DNA of 64,000 nucleotides, from positions 5,470,001 through 5,534,000 of the forward strand of contig NC_064437.1 in the NCBI RefSeq assembly GCF_023343835.1, given 5' to 3'. This DNA is from Lagopus muta (Eukaryota; Chordata; Aves; Galliformes; Phasianidae). This document shows positions 63,110 to 64,000 of this stretch, piece after piece. The notes under the pieces were generated by a model. The model was not told the DNA's origin and searched no databases. It saw nothing but the letters and a program-made list of their open reading frames with translations. The stretch's first letter is position 1. Each line of letters opens with the position of its first letter. Made by a program: the position numbers and the translations under genes.

Positions 63110-64000
63110 CTGCAAAACAACAAACACAGGTAAGAATTAGTCTGAACAGGGGAAGATTTTCTTCAGCTGAAAACCAGAGTAAAGGAATTCCTACAAACAA
63201 ATACACAGGTCACTGCATTTCACTGAGATTTCTCTTCCAAGCAACTATAGTCCTAATATTTATCATGAGAAGAATTATACTCCTCAATGGAATTATTACA
63301 GCTATGAACACTAAATGCCTCCTCTGGGAGTGGATAGACAAATCTACTTTTGTTCCTCTGCTTTGTAGCAGAGGATTTATTCCTGCATATGATAGAGACT
63401 TCATACACAATGCTGCAGGAATAAGACAAGAAAAATACTTAACTAAGTAGTTCATTTAACATTTTTGTGCTGTGCTTCTTGAAAAGATGTACCACTAATA
63501 CTCAACTGCATTTCTTTTTTTTTAGCTAGGCATACAACGTGCACACCTCTATTCCTGAAGGATAACAAAATATTCCAAATTACATTTAAAAAATTTATAA
63601 GCAAAGAAATAACTACTGCACATGAAAACAAGATTGATTCCAAAGTGAAACAACAGCTGTTGGCACAGTTAGGTTGAGAAGCAGATGTTTGTCTAGATAG
63701 GCAAAAATAATGGGTATGTACTGAAGTCTGGCCAGAAAATCTCAGCTAATTCAGTTACTGACAAATCTTGAAGTCTAAAATCTTGGATCTCAAGATAGGT
63801 GAATACTAGCAGGTTAAAAAAAAAAAAGCCTGCAACAAGTACAGCACTTTGTTTTATCTATTGCATTTCACCTTTTTGATTTCAGAGCATTTCTCCAAGG
63901 TACTGAGATAATGCTGGATGGTAGCTTTATCCCCCAAAATCTTGCAATCCCTCTCAAGGTGGTATCATCCATAAATTTTATACAATTCCTTGATAGTACT
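63110..64000 (-). other. Putative intron of the unidentified gene
   Basis: A/T-rich sequence upstream (on the minus strand) of the terminal exon, with a poly-A run near 63,816. I see no second exon before the window ends. Confidence 0.4.

Overview
The window is bird genomic DNA, probably galliform or a close relative. Introns are short, repeats are few, the one clear mobile element is a CR1 LINE, and the spliced proteins match what I remember of chicken and human orthologues. It carries the block known in human as COA7 - ZYG11B - (ZYG11A) - ECHDC2 - SCP2, seen here in the opposite orientation.

Layout: (1) 1-7138, minus strand: the SCP2 (SCPx) gene, coding exons 1-12, which encode the peroxisomal thiolase domain. 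The exons for the lipid-transfer domain lie beyond the left edge. Exon 12 sits in an internal CpG island that contains the start codon of the short pro-SCP2 form. (2) 7321-12.73 kb, plus strand: ECHDC2, complete, 10 exons, 286 aa. It starts 182 bp head-to-head from SCP2. (3) 12.8-35.5 kb, minus strand: ZYG11B, complete, 14 coding exons, 735 aa, with a probable long 3' UTR running tail-to-tail into ECHDC2. No ZYG11A is present in the interval where mammals have it. (4) 36.24-37.73 kb, plus strand: COA7, complete, 3 exons, 230 aa, head-to-head with ZYG11B in a second CpG-island promoter. (5) 37.7-63.0 kb: about 25 kb in which I recognise no gene. (6) 63,009-63,109, minus strand: a likely 3'-terminal exon of an unidentified gene. 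Synteny suggests SHISAL2A, but the protein was not recognised.

All exon joins given for the four named genes keep the reading frame, and the lengths agree with the families. The genes are not one pathway. SCP2 acts in peroxisomal side-chain oxidation of branched and sterol acyl-CoAs. ECHDC2 is a mitochondrial crotonase-fold protein. ZYG11B is a CUL2 ubiquitin-ligase receptor for N-terminal glycine degrons. COA7 is a mitochondrial factor for respiratory-chain (complex IV) assembly. What they share is promoter architecture: two divergent CpG-island promoters.

I found no sign of an undescribed multi-gene system. The observations most worth checking are the internal SCP2 promoter, the GC-AG intron and one-codon first coding exon of ZYG11B, the lack of ZYG11A, the duplicated GC box between SCP2 and ECHDC2, and the unassigned terminal exon at the right end.
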